A DNA stretch of 64,000 nt from CBDEGU01 sp965238045 (GCA_965238045.1 CBDEGU010000010.1:372001-436000); one strand, 5' to 3'. Counted from the first letter of the stretch, positions 27,917-37,398 are shown. Numbers and translations are program-made. Notes: generated by a model from the letters alone, not told the origin.

Positions 27917-29707
27917 TTATTTTGAACCCGCGGCGGCGGCACGGCCCAGCTTCACCCAGCCCGCCTCGTGTCCAACCGACTCGAGATTTTTCTTCTCGCG
28001 CAAGAGCATCAGAGCCTGGTCATGGCCGCCCGACTGTTCGGCCTCGGCGATCTTTCTCACCGTAGTTCGATATTGCTTCTCCCAATCGCGCCGCCGCAGC
28101 GCTTCCAGAGCATGGCGACCCTCTTCGATCTGGCACGGCCGGCTGTCACTAGCGAACAGAAGTTTTTCGAGCTCGCGCCGCGCGGGCTCGTCCAGACGGC
28201 CTTCCAGCGCGGCATATTGAAAAGCACTCTCTTGCTCCGCCGCGGCTGCGATCGCCTGAAAGATCGGCAAGGCGGGCAGCTCTTGGCGGATCGCCACGTC
28301 GATGACCGCGCCCAGAAGCTCCTCGCGAGCCGGTTCGGACTCAACGAAGAGCCGTGCCAGAATGACTTCGGCCTTGCTTAGCAGCGAATGTTCTTCTGCC
28401 GGCGACATCTTGCTCCGGCGCTTGACCAGCGAGAGCCGGAAACGCTCGATCGTCACCCGGTCGAGAGCCATCCGGCGACCCACTCTCTCCGCGATGTCCG
28501 CTCGCTCAATCGGGTCGCTTAGCAAACGAATCGCCGGATCTAGAAGCTGGATCGCCGCCACCCGCCCCTCGGTCGTGCCCATGTCGAAGCGCGAGCGGGC
28601 CTGGTCGGCCAGCCAGTCGTGATACCCCGGCGCCTCGTCGAGTTTCTTGCCGTAGGTCTCGGCGCCGTGCCGCTTGCAGAAATCGTCCGGATCCAAACCT
28701 TCGGGAAGACGCAGCACCCGAACCCTCACGCCTTCGCGCATCAGAATCTCGATCGAACGTTCCACTGCTTTCTGTCCGGCCGCATCGGGATCGAAATTGA
28801 CGATCACCGTCTCGGCGTGCCGGTGAATCAGCCGCGCGTGGGCCGGCGTAAGCGATGTGCCGCACGACGCTACTACGTTGGCGACGCCGGCTCTCTCGAC
28901 GGCGATCACATCCATGTAGCCTTCCACCAGAACGACGCGCCTGCCCGCTCGCATCGGCTCACGAGCGCGATGAAGGTTGTAGAGCACCGACTGCTTCTTA
29001 TAAATTTCCGTCTCCGGCGAGTTGAGATACTTGGCCTTCTGCTCCTGGGATAGCGCCCGTCCTCCAAAGGCAATGATTTTGCCGCGCTCGTTGTGGATCG
29101 GAAACATCAAACGGTCGCGAAAACGGTCATAGTATCCTGGGCCCTCATCCCGCTTCGCGACGAGACCGGCTGCTTCCGCCTCCCCAGCGCTGACGCCCGC
29201 TTGCTTCAGGACCGTGAGCAGACGGGCGCCTTTCCCGGCCGCGTACCCGAGCCCGAACCGTTTCCAGACTTCCGGCTGCAGTCCTCGTTTCTCGAGATAG
29301 GCTCGCGTGGCGGCGCCCGCCGGTTCGCCGAGCTGCTTCTGAAACAGTTCCTGGGCCAGCTCATGAATACGCAGCAGTTTTTCACGAAGACGGCTCTCCG
29401 CCTCGCCCAGTTCACCAGACCGCCGGGCCGGCATCGGAATGCCGTGACCTTCGGCAAGCGACTGGAGTGCCTCGTAAAAAGTGAGACCCTGCATTTCCAT
29501 GACGAAATTGAAAACATCGCCGCCTTTTCCGCAGCCGAAACATTTGAAAATCTGAAGTCCCTGATGAACGGAAAACGAAGGGGTCTTTTCGTTGTGAAAA
29601 GGGCACAGGCCCGTGTAACGATTGGGGCCCTGCTTGCGAAGCCGCACCGTCTCACCGACGACGCTCACGATCTCGACCGAGGACTTAACATGCCGCGCGA
29701 AATCCAT
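27917..29707 (-). CDS. dnaG: DNA primase
   Basis: Makes RNA primers at the replication fork. 596 residues. An N-terminal zinc-binding domain (CPFHNEKTPSF, FKCFGCGKGGDVFNF) is followed by the catalytic core with the TOPRIM motif (VVLVEGYMDVIAVERAGVAN, VIVNFDPDAAGQKA) and a C-terminal helicase-binding region. Start at ATG 29707. The 13-unit minisatellite begins 39 bases upstream of the start codon. The downstream neighbour rpoD is cut off by IS copy 2. Confidence 0.94.
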   Translation of the reverse strand: MDFARHVKSSVEIVSVVGETVRLRKQGPNRYTGLCPFHNEKTPSFSVHQGLQIFKCFGCGKGGDVFNFVMEMQGLTFYEALQSLAEGHGIPMPARRSGELGEAESRLREKLLRIHELAQELFQKQLGEPAGAATRAYLEKRGLQPEVWKRFGLGYAAGKGARLLTVLKQAGVSAGEAEAAGLVAKRDEGPGYYDRFRDRLMFPIHNERGKIIAFGGRALSQEQKAKYLNSPETEIYKKQSVLYNLHRAREPMRAGRRVVLVEGYMDVIAVERAGVANVVASCGTSLTPAHARLIHRHAETVIVNFDPDAAGQKAVERSIEILMREGVRVRVLRLPEGLDPDDFCKRHGAETYGKKLDEAPGYHDWLADQARSRFDMGTTEGRVAAIQLLDPAIRLLSDPIERADIAERVGRRMALDRVTIERFRLSLVKRRSKMSPAEEHSLLSKAEVILARLFVESEPAREELLGAVIDVAIRQELPALPIFQAIAAAAEQESAFQYAALEGRLDEPARRELEKLLFASDSRPCQIEEGRHALEALRRRDWEKQYRTTVRKIAEAEQSGGHDQALMLLREKKNLESVGHEAGWVKLGRAAAAGSK

Positions 29708-29745
29708 CTTGGGACTTTATCCTAGCGCAGCGCGAGAGCCGCTGG

Positions 29746-29940
29746 TCTGAACCTTCCCTGTCTGAACCTTCCCTGTCTGAACCTTCCCTGTCTGAACCTT
29801 CCCTGTCTGAACCTTCCCTGTCTGAACCTTCCCTGTCTGAACCTTCCCTGTCTGAACCTTCCCTGTCTGAACCTTCCCTGTCTGAACCTTCCCTGTCTGA
29901 ACCTTCCCTGTCTGAACCTTCCCTGTCTGAACCTTCCCGC
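29746..29940. repeat. Minisatellite: 13 tandem 15-bp units
   Basis: Thirteen units of TCTGAACCTTCCCTG, perfect except the last (ending CCCGC), 195 bases in all, immediately upstream of dnaG. Because 15 is a multiple of three, every frame stays open and gives five-residue repeats (on the minus strand REGSD or RQGRF). That explains the ORFs around it and does not show translation. It is a good site for copy-number variation between strains. Confidence 0.97.
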
Positions 29941-30014
29941 GACGCCGCCTTCAACGGCGCCGCGCCGGCGCACAGCGTCTGCTTATCGCAAAACACAGTT
30001 ACCGCCGAACTGGC

Positions 30015-30109
30015 GGGAGTGGATGGGAATCGAACCCACCTGAGACCTGTTGCCAGACCTCACAACGGGTTTGAAGCCCGCGGCCGCCACCAGGCATGCT
30101 GACACTCCC
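30015..30109 (-). tRNA. selC: tRNA-Sec (selenocysteine, anticodon TCA)
   Basis: 95-nt tRNA on the minus strand. Acceptor GGGAGTG pairs with CACTCCC at the 3' end. The anticodon loop CTTCAAA inside stem CGGG/CCCG gives TCA (30072-30074), which reads UGA. A long variable arm (about 22 nt, GTGAGGTCTGGCAACAGGTC) and T-arm GTGGGTTCGATTCCCAT match the unusual bacterial selC shape. It implies selenoprotein synthesis, though selA, selB and selD are not in the window. Confidence 0.95.
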
Positions 30110-30121
30110 TCAATGAACCCC

Positions 30122-30191
30122 GTACCGAAAAAAACAGGGAACCAAGAAAACACCGAACCAAGAAAACAACGTACCAAGAAAACACCGAACC
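30122..30191. repeat. Short tandem repeat, about four units of GAACCAAGAAAACACC
   Basis: Units of about 16 bases (ACCGAAAAAAACAGG, then AACCAAGAAAACACCG, and so on) directly beside the tRNA-Sec 5' end. Some are degenerate. No gene inside. Confidence 0.75.
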
Positions 30192-30747
30192 GGCGCCAGT
30201 GCACTCCCCGGAACAGCGGTTCCGGCAAAACAGCCTCTGCCGGCTCCCCGGTTCGCGAGGCCCGGATTCTTCTCAGGCGGTCCTCCGATGTTAGTTCCGT
30301 CAGCATCCTCCTGGCAAGCGCCCCGAAACGGGCTGCATCGATCCGGGAAAGCCCCCTTGCGTCCGTCTCGCTCAAGGGGCCCCCTGCGATGGCGGAAGCC
30401 AACATGGCGCTGTTGTCCCCGGAGAGGCCCCGGCGCGCCGCGGACATCGCCAAGCCGCTGCACGGGGTTCTCCGGCCAGACTAGCTCGGATCCAGCTTGC
30501 CCCAGCCTTTCTCCAGCGCCGAACACACCACCGCGGCCCGCAAGGCCGTGAGGACGCTCCGCGCGCTCGGCGGTATCGTCCCTCAGACGCCACGTCCGGG
30601 TAGCAAATGGAAGGATGAGCGCTACCCAGTCAAGCTTGGCGGTTCACCGTGGCTCAGAAGACGGGTTCGAGGCCGCGGGCGCGCTCCACAAAAAAACGGG
30701 CCAGCCCGAAGGCTGACGCGTCTTGGTTAAAGGTTAGGTTCCTCAGT
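30192..30747. other. Gene-poor region upstream of tRNA-Sec, possible coding remnants
   Basis: No gene supported. On the minus strand, frames such as RSVLTALRAAVVCSALEKGW (ending near 30482) and LSGDNSAMLASAIAGGPLSE read like protein, but they are short, in different frames and without a start codon. They may be one frameshifted decayed gene; I cannot name it. Confidence 0.35.
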
Positions 30748-33700
30748 CTAGAAGAAGAACTTCAGCCCGAACTGCATAATCCGCATGGGCGTGTTGGTCC
30801 TCGTCCGGCTTTCACCCTGGTGTGAGCGGTCCGGGATGTGTACGTCCTTGCTGGAGAACCCAATGCCGGTTGGCGCCCTGAAGTACGGCGTGTTCAGGGC
30901 ATTGAACATCTCCCAACGGAACTGAACCTTCGCCGTCTCCGTGACCTCGAAGTTCTTGAAGAAGCCAAAGTCCAGGTTGGCCTGCCCCGGTGCGTCGAGA
31001 GTGTTGGTTCCCGAATTACCAAAGTGGCATAGATCCTCCCGTCCCACAATATTGCAAGTTACGCGTTGGAACGCCAGAGGGTTATACCATAGCTGGCGCG
31101 TCGGGTTGTCGAGCTTAGCAGTCCCGACGAGATCAGGCCGGATATTCGCTTCAGTACCGACATTAAGGTCGTTGCCGCTTGTCCGAATGTCGAACGGGAA
31201 GCCGGAACGCACTGCGACAATGCCGTTCATTTGCCAACCTCCCAGGATGTCCCGGATCGGCCCGTTGAGGTTCTGTCCCGGCACCTCCCACACCCAGTGG
31301 GCCACCATGTTGTGCCGCTGGTCAAAGCGGAAGCGACCGCGGTTACAAACTCTACAACTGTGCACGCGTTGGACATGGACGCTTTCCTGGCCGCCGTTCT
31401 CCCCGTCGCCGTGCGACTTGCTGAAGGTGTAAGCCAGACCGAACGCAATCCCTTCGGAGAACCGCTTATCCAGCTTCACCTGCAAACCATGATGGAACGA
31501 GTTCCCAAAGCTGTCCAGATAACGGACCGTCGCGAAGCTCTGCACGCCCAACTCCGGCGTCGCCGGATCATATACGCGCTGCCAAGGCCGCCGCGACTGC
31601 ACGTTCCTATTGACCGACGGTTCCAAAGGAGCATTGTAGTTGCGCATGCTGTTACCGAGGTGCGAGCCCTTGCTGCCGACATAACCGACCGTCAGGGCCG
31701 TATCGAAGGGCAGTTCCTTCTGTATGTCAAAGCTCCACTTCCACACGTCACCCGTCTTCTGATCCGACGGCGTCGTCAACGAGTTGATGTGGCGCGGTGA
31801 AGCCGCGCCTCCCAACTTCGCCAGGAAGGGATCGTTCAGCGTGATGATCGGTATTCCCGGAAAGAAGATGTTCGTTGACCGGGTGATCTTGTCTTCTTCC
31901 TTACCGGTTTGTTTGAATTTAATGCCCTCGAGCTGGATGCTCCGCGCCGACTTGGTGACGGCCGCGAAGTTATTCGAGCCCGACAGCGGCGGGTTCAGGT
32001 TCAGAATCGTCCATGTGTTCATGTGGTCGATGTTGCTGAAGAACCCCGCGCCCGTGCGGATGACCCAGCCCTCCATTGGACGGTAGGCGATGCCCACCCG
32101 CGGTTGATAGAACACACCCTGCTGCTTCCAGAGGTTGACTTTGCCCGCCGGATCATTCACCGGTCCCGGGAAGAACGTCGGAATCTGTTGTCCGTCTGCC
32201 GGATCCGTAAAGTACGGGCCGCGATCAAAGTTCTCGTTAGGGAAGGCAACCACCCTCTGCAATCCCAGCTTGTCCTGCGAGTTGCCAACGTACTCGACCC
32301 GCAGACCCAGGTTCAACGTCAGCCGCGAATTGACCTTCCAGTCGTCGTTGGCGTAGTAGGCCTGGCGGCCGGCCACGGGTAGCGTCAGCGGCCAGCCTTC
32401 AGCCGTCTCCGTCTGTGACGGCAGACCCAGTAGATAGGAAGCAAAACCGTCGCCGCTCTGCGCCGTGCTGAACCTGTAACGGCCTACCGGCAGGTTCGCC
32501 GCGGCGCGGTTGATTTGGATGTAGTAGTACTCACCACCGAACTTCAGGTTGTGGCTGCCCTTGATGAGCGACAGGTGATCACCCATCTGGAAGGTGTCCA
32601 ACGCGTTGGTGTTGCCGTTGACAGACCAATTGATCCGTGCCCCGCGGATCGCCGGCGGTCCCGTCTCGAGTGGCAAAAGCTTGCGGTTATTGTCTCCCGC
32701 CACTCGAATCTCGCCAATACCAAGGGTGTCGGGGTCAAAGTCCGTATTGCTGAAAAAATGAAACGGGTTCGTGTCGGCAAAATTGAAGCCGAACCGAAGC
32801 TCATTGATTGCGTTCTGGCTGAACGTGTGAATCCACTGAGTCGCCAGGTTGTACACGTCGTTCGAGTTCAATGTGATTCTCTTTGGGTTGATGTTCCCGA
32901 TGAGTTGCTCACCCGAAGAAGCGGCAAGCCGGGCGAAGATTCGGTCTGTGTCGCTGAAGTAGTGGTCGACGCGCCCGTAATATTGATCCTCGTTGATCGG
33001 CTGCACGACGTTAGCGCGGCAGGTGAAGTCGAGCGGGTCGGCCTGCTGGAAGCAGGGCTCCGGAAGGAGGATATTCATCGCGTTCTGTGCGCCCGCATGC
33101 AGCCGGGAAGCCGGAAGCATGTTGTTTTCGAACGGGTCACCAGTGGTCACGTCAAAGATGAGGATGGGTTCCCGCTGCCCGGATACCCCTCTAGGTGTCG
33201 GCGCCAAGAACCGTGAGTAGTCTCCACTCTTGAACGTGCTGTCCGGATACCAGGCCTCCTGCACGGTGGAGGTCCGCTCGCGGCGAGCTTCCCAGTTGAA
33301 CGCCCAGAACGTCTTGTTCTTGACAATCGGGCCGCTCACAACGATACCGTATTGGTTGCGCTTGAGGATCTTCTTGGGTTGGCGCTCTTCACCCGGCGCC
33401 AACTCGAAGTTATTGAAGTAATCCTCGGCGTCGAGCTTTTCGTTGCGCAGGAACTCAAACAGCGTTCCGTGCATCTCGTTGGTGCCGCTCTTCATCGTGA
33501 TCGTGGTCACAGCGCCGCCGCCGAACCCGACTTCCGCCGAGTAAGCGTTGGTCTGAATCTTGAACTCTTCGATCGCCTCGATCGAGGGGACGAAGTTCGT
33601 GATGTGAATCCGCGGATCTTTCGCGTCCACGCCGTCGAGCGAAACAACCTGGTGAATCTCGCGCTGGCCGTTGGCGCTGACCGAGTAGCCGGATCCCGGG

Positions 33701-34260
33701 ATCGGGAAGCCGCCCAGGCCGTCGGCCAAGCCGGTGCGGCTTCCATACTGCACGCCAGGCACCAGGATAGCCAACTGAACGACGTTGCGACCGTTCAGAG
33801 GAAGCTCGATGATGCGTTTGTTCTCTACCACGCTGCCGACAACCGCATTCTCCGTGTTGAGGGTGATCGCCGCCGCCGAAACCTCGATGGTCTCGGTGAC
33901 GTCACCAATTTCCATGACGAAATCATTGCGGACCTGAGCGCCGGTCTCGACGCGCTGATCAGCAACGGTGCTGGTTTTGAAGCCGTCGAGTTCGCACTTG
34001 ATTTCGAAGTTTCCTACCACTACCTGCGGCAGGGAATAGTTTCCGGTTGCGTTCGATTGAACAGTCTGGACGGTTCCCGTACCAAGATTGGTAACGGTGA
34101 TCGTCGCACCCGGGATGACGGCGCCAGTGGCGTCAGTAACCGAACCTTGAATCGTCTGGGTAATGGCTTGTCCATGGAGGCTTGGGGTGGATACGAAACC
34201 CAAGACCATGGCGAGAACTACGCACAGTGACAGTCTCGTCTTGCTCGAATTGTCCAACAT
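30748..34260 (-). CDS. Large Oar-like TonB-dependent receptor
   Basis: About 1170-residue outer-membrane protein. ATG 34260 (MLDNSSKTRLSLCVVLAMVL) opens a signal peptide; the frame runs to 34299 but those codons lie in the IS630 terminal repeat. Then a carboxypeptidase-regulatory Ig domain (IQGSVTDATGAVIPGATITV to TGNYSLPQVVVGNFEIK), a plug with ENKRIIELPLNGRNVVQLAI, LDGVDAKDPRIHITNFVPSI, FGGGAVTTITMKSGTNEMHG and a barrel ending MRIMQFGLKFFF, with the aromatic C-terminus of barrel proteins. The type is much expanded in Acidobacteriota and linked to complex carbohydrate or peptide uptake; ligand unknown. The IS630 element ends 26 bases upstream. Confidence 0.92.
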   Translation of the reverse strand: MLDNSSKTRLSLCVVLAMVLGFVSTPSLHGQAITQTIQGSVTDATGAVIPGATITVTNLGTGTVQTVQSNATGNYSLPQVVVGNFEIKCELDGFKTSTVADQRVETGAQVRNDFVMEIGDVTETIEVSAAAITLNTENAVVGSVVENKRIIELPLNGRNVVQLAILVPGVQYGSRTGLADGLGGFPIPGSGYSVSANGQREIHQVVSLDGVDAKDPRIHITNFVPSIEAIEEFKIQTNAYSAEVGFGGGAVTTITMKSGTNEMHGTLFEFLRNEKLDAEDYFNNFELAPGEERQPKKILKRNQYGIVVSGPIVKNKTFWAFNWEARRERTSTVQEAWYPDSTFKSGDYSRFLAPTPRGVSGQREPILIFDVTTGDPFENNMLPASRLHAGAQNAMNILLPEPCFQQADPLDFTCRANVVQPINEDQYYGRVDHYFSDTDRIFARLAASSGEQLIGNINPKRITLNSNDVYNLATQWIHTFSQNAINELRFGFNFADTNPFHFFSNTDFDPDTLGIGEIRVAGDNNRKLLPLETGPPAIRGARINWSVNGNTNALDTFQMGDHLSLIKGSHNLKFGGEYYYIQINRAAANLPVGRYRFSTAQSGDGFASYLLGLPSQTETAEGWPLTLPVAGRQAYYANDDWKVNSRLTLNLGLRVEYVGNSQDKLGLQRVVAFPNENFDRGPYFTDPADGQQIPTFFPGPVNDPAGKVNLWKQQGVFYQPRVGIAYRPMEGWVIRTGAGFFSNIDHMNTWTILNLNPPLSGSNNFAAVTKSARSIQLEGIKFKQTGKEEDKITRSTNIFFPGIPIITLNDPFLAKLGGAASPRHINSLTTPSDQKTGDVWKWSFDIQKELPFDTALTVGYVGSKGSHLGNSMRNYNAPLEPSVNRNVQSRRPWQRVYDPATPELGVQSFATVRYLDSFGNSFHHGLQVKLDKRFSEGIAFGLAYTFSKSHGDGENGGQESVHVQRVHSCRVCNRGRFRFDQRHNMVAHWVWEVPGQNLNGPIRDILGGWQMNGIVAVRSGFPFDIRTSGNDLNVGTEANIRPDLVGTAKLDNPTRQLWYNPLAFQRVTCNIVGREDLCHFGNSGTNTLDAPGQANLDFGFFKNFEVTETAKVQFRWEMFNALNTPYFRAPTGIGFSSKDVHIPDRSHQGESRTRTNTPMRIMQFGLKFFF

Positions 34261-34285
34261 AATGACTCTGGTTACTCCGTAGCTA

Positions 34286-35516
34286 GTATAGCGTTTCATT
34301 AAAACATATCGATACGAGGATGTTTCCTGCTAGGCTGGATGCATGGCAGGAAAATCGAAGCGTCCCCAACTGCTTCTCACGCCCGAAGAGTCGCAACATC
34401 TGCAGCGGCTGCGTCGTTCGCGTAAGGCTCCGGCTCGGGAGGTGCAGAGAGCCGAGATTCTGTGGCGCTATCATTGCGGCGAGACGATCGCCGAGATTAT
34501 GCGGGCCGTGAAGATGACGCGCAAAAGCGTTGGCAAATGGATCGAGCGAGCCCTGGCCATGGGGGTGGAAGCGGCGCTCAAGGATGCCTATCATCGTCCC
34601 CGGGAACCCCGCATCAGCGAAGAGGCCAAGGCCTGGGTGGTGCACTTGGCCTGTAGCAAACCCAAGCAACTCGGTTACGCCGCCGAGCTCTGGACCCGCG
34701 GCGCGCTCGCCCGGCACGTGCGCCAGCATGCCGTGGAAGCGGGCTATCCGGCCTTGGCCCAAGCGGCCAAGGCGACCGTCCATCGGATTCTGGCCGAGCA
34801 ACCTCTTCACCCGGAGAAGGTGAAGTACTACTTGCAGCGCCGCGACCCGGATTTTGAGTCCAAGATGCGGCAGGTGCTGCTGGTCTACCGCGAGGTGGCC
34901 TTGCAGAATGAAAGCGCGGGCGAGGGCGGCCCATCGCCGGGCGTGATTACGGTTTCGGTCGACGAAAAGCCCGGCGTGCAAGCGATCGCCAACACCGCTC
35001 CGGACCTGCCGCCGACTGCGGGGCGGCATCCCTGCGTGGCTCGAGATTACGAATACAAACGTCTGGGAACTTGCTCGATTCTGGCGGCGCTGGACTTGCA
35101 CGACGGTCGGGTGACAGCGCGGGTGGAGCGGCGCCACCGCAGCCGGGAATTCATCTTATTGCTCAAGGATCTGGACCAATCCTACCCGGCCCACTGCACG
35201 ATCCGATTGATCTTGGATAATCATTCCTCCCACGTTTCCAAGGAGACGAAGGACTATTTGGCGACGCGTCCGAACCGCTTCAAATACGTGCATACGCCGA
35301 CCCACGGGTCCTGGCTGAATATTGTCGAGACGCTGTTCGGGAAGATGGCGCGCACTTTTTTGAAGCGAATCCGGGTGGAGTCCTGGGAGGAACTTCGAGA
35401 ACGAATCCTGCAGGGGATCGCGGAGATCAACGCCGCCCCCGTCGTTCACCGCTGGAGGAAGTTCGAGCCGCTGGAGAGCGCGTCTGAGATGAGTATAGTT
35501 TAATGAAACGATATAC
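34286..35516 (+). mobile_element. IS630-type insertion sequence, 1231 bp
   Basis: Ends are inverted repeats of about 22 bases: GTATAGCGTTTCATTAAAAC at the left and, inverted, GTATATCGTTTCATTAAAC at the right. It is flanked by the TA target duplication (34284-34285, 35517-35518) that IS630/Tc1 elements make. The left end lies 26 bases before the start codon of the TonB receptor, and the right end abuts a second inverted-repeat element (35517-35703). Confidence 0.9.
34343..35503 (+). CDS. IS630-family transposase
   Basis: 386-residue DDE transposase. N-terminal paired-like HTH (VQRAEILWRYHCGETIAEIM and MTRKSVGKWIERALAMG), DDE core with VSVDEKPGVQ, LILDNHSSHVSKET and HGSWLNIVETLFGK (Asp, Asp, Glu). 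The frame is complete and begins with an ATG right after the left terminal repeat, so the copy looks functional. Confidence 0.92.
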   Translation: MAGKSKRPQLLLTPEESQHLQRLRRSRKAPAREVQRAEILWRYHCGETIAEIMRAVKMTRKSVGKWIERALAMGVEAALKDAYHRPREPRISEEAKAWVVHLACSKPKQLGYAAELWTRGALARHVRQHAVEAGYPALAQAAKATVHRILAEQPLHPEKVKYYLQRRDPDFESKMRQVLLVYREVALQNESAGEGGPSPGVITVSVDEKPGVQAIANTAPDLPPTAGRHPCVARDYEYKRLGTCSILAALDLHDGRVTARVERRHRSREFILLLKDLDQSYPAHCTIRLILDNHSSHVSKETKDYLATRPNRFKYVHTPTHGSWLNIVETLFGKMARTFLKRIRVESWEELRERILQGIAEINAAPVVHRWRKFEPLESASEMSIV

Positions 35517-35703
35517 TAGTACTTAGTTGCATAAATCAGAATCACATTGCGTAGGATGGCGAGATTTCGTTTTCCTCTGAGTCTTCATGGGTTTCACGAA
35601 TTCGGAAACTTGGCTGGGCCGGGCACGGGTTCAGCAAATCCCTGTGAATGATGAGTTTCGTAAAATTCGTCATAATTCGGTTTACTTACGCAGCTAAGCA
35701 CTA
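35517..35703. repeat. Inverted-repeat element next to IS630 (MITE-like)
   Basis: TAGTACTTAGTTGCATAAAT at the left matches, inverted, TAGTGCTTAGCTGCGTAAGT at the right, with a palindrome-like inside (about 187 bases). The left TA is also the IS630 target duplication, so the IS landed at its edge. The inside is AT-rich (TTTCGTAAAATTCGTCATAA), unlike the chromosome. No copy elsewhere in the window. Confidence 0.55.
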
Positions 35704-36330
35704 GCAGCTATAAGGTTAGGAATGCACCGCCATGTTCGCATGCGGCGCTCCCGCGGTATTCAAGAGGCTTCATTTGTCTTGGAAACTTCCGTGGCGGAAA
35801 GCTAGGTCTTGCCAGCCGTCCGTAACCCCCAAAGACCCCCCATTCAATCCCGAGACCGGCGCCATCCAGTAACGCGAAGGCTCCAACTCCTCGGGTAAAA
35901 TTCGATCACGGAAGAAACCGCCTTCCGAGGTGCCCGCCTGATCCTATGCCAAGCGTACAAAAACGATTGTACGTGAGAACTCCTAGTTCGTCAACTAATT
36001 GTCTTTACATCTGCCGGAGAACATGGTCGTAATGCGCCCCTCATGCCTCTGGCTGTGGCATGAGCGGGTGTGGCATGACCCAGGGAGCCGACTCGGGCGC
36101 GGGCACGATATCTGTCGTCCCGATCAGCACAGGATGAAACAAGAACGGCCCCAGGCGCGGATCGCCGGTTTCCCGACGAAACCGCCTCGGCGACCCGTGG
36201 CGGAATCAAGAACCTCCCCATCGGAGGCTGCCATCTCTTTTCCTATCGTAGTAGAATCAATAACCTACAGACGAGAATCTGAGATAAAACGACCTGGCGG
36301 TACCCCCAGACTCATTTCCGCCTCGGACTG
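35704..36330. other. Intergenic, no gene seen
   Basis: About 620 bases with no convincing gene, RNA or repeat. Short ORFs here lack codon structure and start sites. Composition is mixed and more AT-rich near 35930-36000. Confidence 0.4.
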
Positions 36331-37398
36331 TTAGCGGCCTTCCGGAAGCACTTCCAGCGTGAAGACGAGCCCGCGCTCGCGGTTGAGCCGGGCTGTGAGA
36401 CCCAGGTCCACGGCCGTCATCGGAACCCGCTGTCGCACTCCTTTGGCCGTGATGTAGTGCAGAGTGTCGTCCTCGATCCAGTGCCGCTGAGATGTGACAA
36501 TCATCTCATCTCGAAACGCGATCAAGTAGAGATCTGGCTCCCCGGGTTCGGAAAGTTCCCTTCCTCCGCGCAGAATCTCGATAGGAGCCGTCCCGGACGG
36601 CGGCTCGGTTTCTTGTCCCGAGGGCCGCAATTCGTAGATTTTCGGCTGCGGGGTTTGAGGTTCAGCCGGCGGCCGGGGTTCCGTCACCACGTCGCGGCTT
36701 GCCGCCGATGCCGTCTTGGTCGTGTGGTCGACGATGACGATTCGATCCTCGCTGCGCCAGTCGTCGTACTCGTATTCGTATCCGTAGTCGTACCGGTATC
36801 CACGCCCCAAGGGCACGTAGACGAAAGGGAAAAACGAGCCAAATGCGTGACCTCCGCCGTGGCGGAAGTCGTGGCCGTGCCTCGTGCCATGACCTCTTTG
36901 TGTTTTGCGGACGAAGGTCGGCATCAACGAGGGCAGTCCCCTGCTGAAAGGGGGCCTGAAACGGGGAACGTGAACGATAGTCGACGACCCGGAAACCGAA
37001 GACGCGGAGGAATGCCCACGGCCGGAGCCGCGGGTTGCGGACGAAGAAGCTTGTCTTGGGGGACGGACGCCGAGCGTGCTCTGGGACCTTCCGCTCCTCG
37101 ATACTGGTCTGCCCCACCTGCTCACGCGGCCTCCCGCGCGCCTGGAGCGCGACGCCGGTCTCCCAGCGCGGACGCCCACGCGCCCCGCAGCCGCCGACCG
37201 CCGCGATGCACCGCGGCCGCCGCCGATCGAGCCCGATCGTATCCCGACACCCGAGCCTCCCCCCCGCGGCCCGGAACCTCCGGCCCTGATAGAGCCGCCG
37301 CCACCTCGGACGCCACCGCCGCGGATTTGCGCGGCGAGGCCATCGCTAGCCCAGATCGCCAGCACCACGAACACCAGATGATATGCCAGCCGGTTCAC
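36331..37398 (-). CDS. Secreted Gly/Arg/Ser-rich protein with C-terminal conserved domain
   Basis: 355 residues. Signal peptide (LAYHLVFVVLAIWASDGLAAQ), then about 100 residues rich in Gly, Arg and Ser (RGGGVRGGGGSIRAGGSGPR), a His/Gly stretch (GHGTRHGHDFRHGGGHAFG), an aromatic region YRYDYGYEYEYDDW and a structured end DLYLIAFRDEMIVTSQRHW / DDTLHYITAKGVRQRVPMTA. The last segment looks like a small beta-rich domain found at the end of various acidobacterial secreted proteins. Function unknown. Confidence 0.6.
   Translation of the reverse strand: MNRLAYHLVFVVLAIWASDGLAAQIRGGGVRGGGGSIRAGGSGPRGGGSGVGIRSGSIGGGRGASRRSAAAGRVGVRAGRPASRSRRAGGRVSRWGRPVSRSGRSQSTLGVRPPRQASSSATRGSGRGHSSASSVSGSSTIVHVPRFRPPFSRGLPSLMPTFVRKTQRGHGTRHGHDFRHGGGHAFGSFFPFVYVPLGRGYRYDYGYEYEYDDWRSEDRIVIVDHTTKTASAASRDVVTEPRPPAEPQTPQPKIYELRPSGQETEPPSGTAPIEILRGGRELSEPGEPDLYLIAFRDEMIVTSQRHWIEDDTLHYITAKGVRQRVPMTAVDLGLTARLNRERGLVFTLEVLPEGR

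Noticed and set aside
26281..28065. Long open frames covering both IS copies (also 2431-4098 and others)
   Set aside because: They are alternative frames of the DDE transposase; the DDE motifs lie in the shorter 414-codon frame.
29746..29940. CRISPR array
   Set aside because: Units are 15 bases with no unique spacers between them and no cas gene is near; it is a plain minisatellite.
35991..36334. Small ORFs on both strands between IS630 and the Gly-rich protein
   Set aside because: No ribosome site, family or codon pattern; treated as intergenic.
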